From Clostridia bacterium (lineage in GTDB: Bacteria; Bacillota_A; Clostridia; Christensenellales; Aristaeellaceae), in the NCBI GenBank assembly GCA_017525805.1, contig JAFXSH010000078.1, positions 1 through 64,000 on the forward strand: a stretch of 64,000 nt of DNA, in the 5' to 3' direction. Below are positions 62,529 to 64,000 of the stretch, piece by piece; the stretch's first letter is position 1, and each line of letters begins with the position of its first letter. The notes under the pieces were generated by a model. The model saw only the letters and a program-made list of their open reading frames with translations. It searched no databases and was not told the DNA's origin. The translations under genes and the position numbers were made by a program.

Positions 62529-63908
62529 ATGAAAAAAATCATTGCCCTGCTGCTGGCCCTGTGCATGGTGCTCAGCGCCTGCGTTGCTCTTGCGGACGAA
62601 ACCGAGGGCCTCAAGGACGCCCGCAGCTACATTAACCTCATGTACAAGAAAAAGCCCGCCTCCACCCCCAAGGACTATGAACTGATCGGCTCCGTTCCCG
62701 GCGACAGCGAAACCTACACCGTGGAATGGTCCACCGATTCCGATACCATCGCCATTACCCGGCTGGACAGCGGCATGGTGAAGATCGACGTGGACGAAAA
62801 CAACCCCAAGGTGGTGGAATACAAGCTCACCGCCACCGTCAAGGACGCCGCTGGCAACGAAACCTCCATTTCCTTTGACCGCTTCGTGCCCGCCGCCATC
62901 AATCTGGACATCATGACGGAAGAAGAGATCGTGGAAACGGCCTACGGTTTGGACGACGGCGCCGCGCTGCCCACTGCCACCGTACTGACCGGCACCATCG
63001 TAGCCATCCCCTCCGCGTACAGCGAGCAGTATGATAACATCACCGTGAACATTCAGGTGGGTGATCTGGCTGATAAGCCCATCCAGTGCTACCGCCTCAT
63101 GGGCGGCTCCTCCCTCCAGGTGGGCGACGAAATCACCGTGCTCGGCACCATCAAGAACTACAAGGGCACCATCGAATTCGACAAGGGCTGCTATACGATC
63201 GAACCCGAATACGCCCAGAGCGCCCGGGTGGTCCTGTTCGCCTACAGCCTGGAAGACGGCGCGGCCCTGAGCCATGAATCCACCGTCACCGGCGTGATCT
63301 CCGCCATTCCTTCCGCTTACAGCGCCGATTACGGCAATATCACCGTGAATATCGACGTGCCCGGTCTGGCCGGCGGCGACTACACCGTGCAGTGCTACCG
63401 CCTGACGGGCGGCGAAGACCTGGCCGAGGGCGATGAAATCACTGTGACCGGCACCATCAAGAACTACAAGGGCACCATCGAATTCGACAAGGGCTGCACC
63501 TATGTGAAGGGCGCTCCCGCTGCGGAGGAAGAAGCCGTGCTGGGAGAACTGGAAGCCCTGCTGAACGGTGAAGGCGGCGATGACTTTGGCTCCATCCTGA
63601 ACAGCCTCCTGGGCCTGCTTGGCACGGAAGAAGGCGCCGGTGAAAGTGCCGGTGCGGAAGATATCCTGGGCGGTCTGTCCGGCCTGTTCGGCGGCGATGA
63701 ATCCGGCGAAGGCGGCGGTTTCCTCGACAGCCTGTCCGGCCTGTTTGGCGGCGATGAATCCGGCGAAGGCGGCGACATCATGGGCCTTCTGTCCGGCCTG
63801 TTCGGCGATACGGCCGGCGGCGAACGCTCCGGGGAAGAACAGCAAATGACCGAAGAAGACTGGGACGCGCTGATCAATGAGCTTTTAGGTCTGTTCACCC
63901 AGGAATAA
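62529..63908 (+). CDS. Secreted protein with two OB-fold repeats and a Gly/Ser/Glu-rich tandem tail
   Basis: 459 residues with a signal peptide and possible lipobox (LSAC). An Ig-like segment (residues 35-120) is followed by two repeats of about 95 residues, each containing ITVNI, QCYRL, GDEITV and GTIKNYKGTIEFDKGC, which resemble the OB-fold of secreted nucleases such as YhcR. The last 130 residues contain LSGLFGGDESGEGG-type tandem repeats. AAAGGAG precedes ATG. Probably a nucleic-acid or polymer-binding partner of the preceding nuclease-like protein; this is inference. Confidence 0.7.
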   Translation: MKKIIALLLALCMVLSACVALADETEGLKDARSYINLMYKKKPASTPKDYELIGSVPGDSETYTVEWSTDSDTIAITRLDSGMVKIDVDENNPKVVEYKLTATVKDAAGNETSISFDRFVPAAINLDIMTEEEIVETAYGLDDGAALPTATVLTGTIVAIPSAYSEQYDNITVNIQVGDLADKPIQCYRLMGGSSLQVGDEITVLGTIKNYKGTIEFDKGCYTIEPEYAQSARVVLFAYSLEDGAALSHESTVTGVISAIPSAYSADYGNITVNIDVPGLAGGDYTVQCYRLTGGEDLAEGDEITVTGTIKNYKGTIEFDKGCTYVKGAPAAEEEAVLGELEALLNGEGGDDFGSILNSLLGLLGTEEGAGESAGAEDILGGLSGLFGGDESGEGGGFLDSLSGLFGGDESGEGGDIMGLLSGLFGDTAGGERSGEEQQMTEEDWDALINELLGLFTQE

Positions 63909-63923
63909 TTTCCCTGCTTAACG

Positions 63924-63952
63924 AAAAAGGACCGCATCACGCGGTCCTTTTT
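63924..63952. terminator. Bidirectional terminator at the end of the operon
   Basis: AAAAAGGACCGC pairs with GCGGTCCTTTTT around ATCAC. Confidence 0.9.
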
Positions 63953-63968
63953 CAGTTTTGAAAAATGA

Positions 63969-64000
63969 TCAATGGCTGCTGGAGGCGGCAGCGGAAGCTG
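63969..64000 (-). CDS. Possible 3' end of a minus-strand gene running off the window
   Basis: An open frame on the minus strand ends in ASAAASSSH then TGA, just before the bidirectional terminator. Only ten codons are visible, so the product cannot be named. Confidence 0.3.
   Translation of the reverse strand, partial: ASAAASSSH

Overview
The window looks like chromosome from a spore-forming, GC-rich member of Clostridia (Firmicutes). Evidence: spore genes of the YunB and YlbJ types, an Asp23/AmaP/DUF2273 envelope cluster, a T-box leader, FMN and NiCo riboswitches, strong AGGAGG ribosome sites, consensus TTGACA/TATAAT promoters, and several carbohydrate-type (CUT1) ABC importers with a fucosidase and a rhamnose operon. 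A gut or rumen relative of Christensenellales would fit, but no rRNA is present and I cannot place it further.

Layout. 1-8.1 kb: tRNA-Gly(CCC), a Cache-GGDEF cyclase, a muropeptide-recycling set (NagZ, serine hydrolase, AnmK), then DUF3842 and a large secreted/anchored protein on the minus strand. 8.1-12 kb: yunB, an AT-rich regulatory region with a structured leader ahead of a Cys-rich repeat surface protein, and a YlbJ-like gene. 12-21.3 kb: rhaBAD operon, a diaminopimelate decarboxylase, a PfkB sugar-phosphate kinase, then a phosphodiester glycosidase / Lgt-like pair and an amidohydrolase. 21.4-25 kb: an ABCG-like exporter whose permease carries seven 27-residue repeats, plus DUF4230 and a small membrane protein. 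25.1-31.4 kb: a structured mobile repeat with an 8-bp target duplication, a GGDEF protein, a second MITE-like element, and an FMN riboswitch that directly controls a CUT1 transporter (two permeases, binding protein, no ATPase) followed by an alpha-L-fucosidase. 31.4-38.7 kb: a CDF metal exporter under a NiCo riboswitch, 5-formyl-THF cyclo-ligase, a complete CUT1 cassette with its own ATPase, and DegV. 38.7-53 kb: hisS-aspS behind a T-box that contains an inserted palindrome, a second copy of the structured element, and a housekeeping run (Asp23, amaP, DUF2273, nusB, TsaD-like, methyltransferase, folD, xseA, xseB, ispA, PAP2-like, nifS-type desulfurase, thiI). 53-64 kb: three poorly characterised genes, an RDD protein, and a second CUT1 cassette followed by a secreted thermonuclease-like protein and a secreted OB-fold protein.

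The most notable observations are: (1) the FMN riboswitch placed on a 'sugar' ABC importer, with the Shine-Dalgarno site inside the terminator stem and a TTG start at the end of the U-tract; (2) two copies (261 and 265 bp) of a multi-hairpin element whose differences are compensatory base-pair changes, one copy flanked by a perfect 8-bp duplication; (3) a family of ~60-bp palindromes, one of them inside the hisS T-box leader; (4) a CUT1 importer linked to a secreted nuclease and an OB-fold protein; and (5) the repeat-bearing ABC permease. All functional calls come from reading sequence and recalled family motifs; no database search was run.
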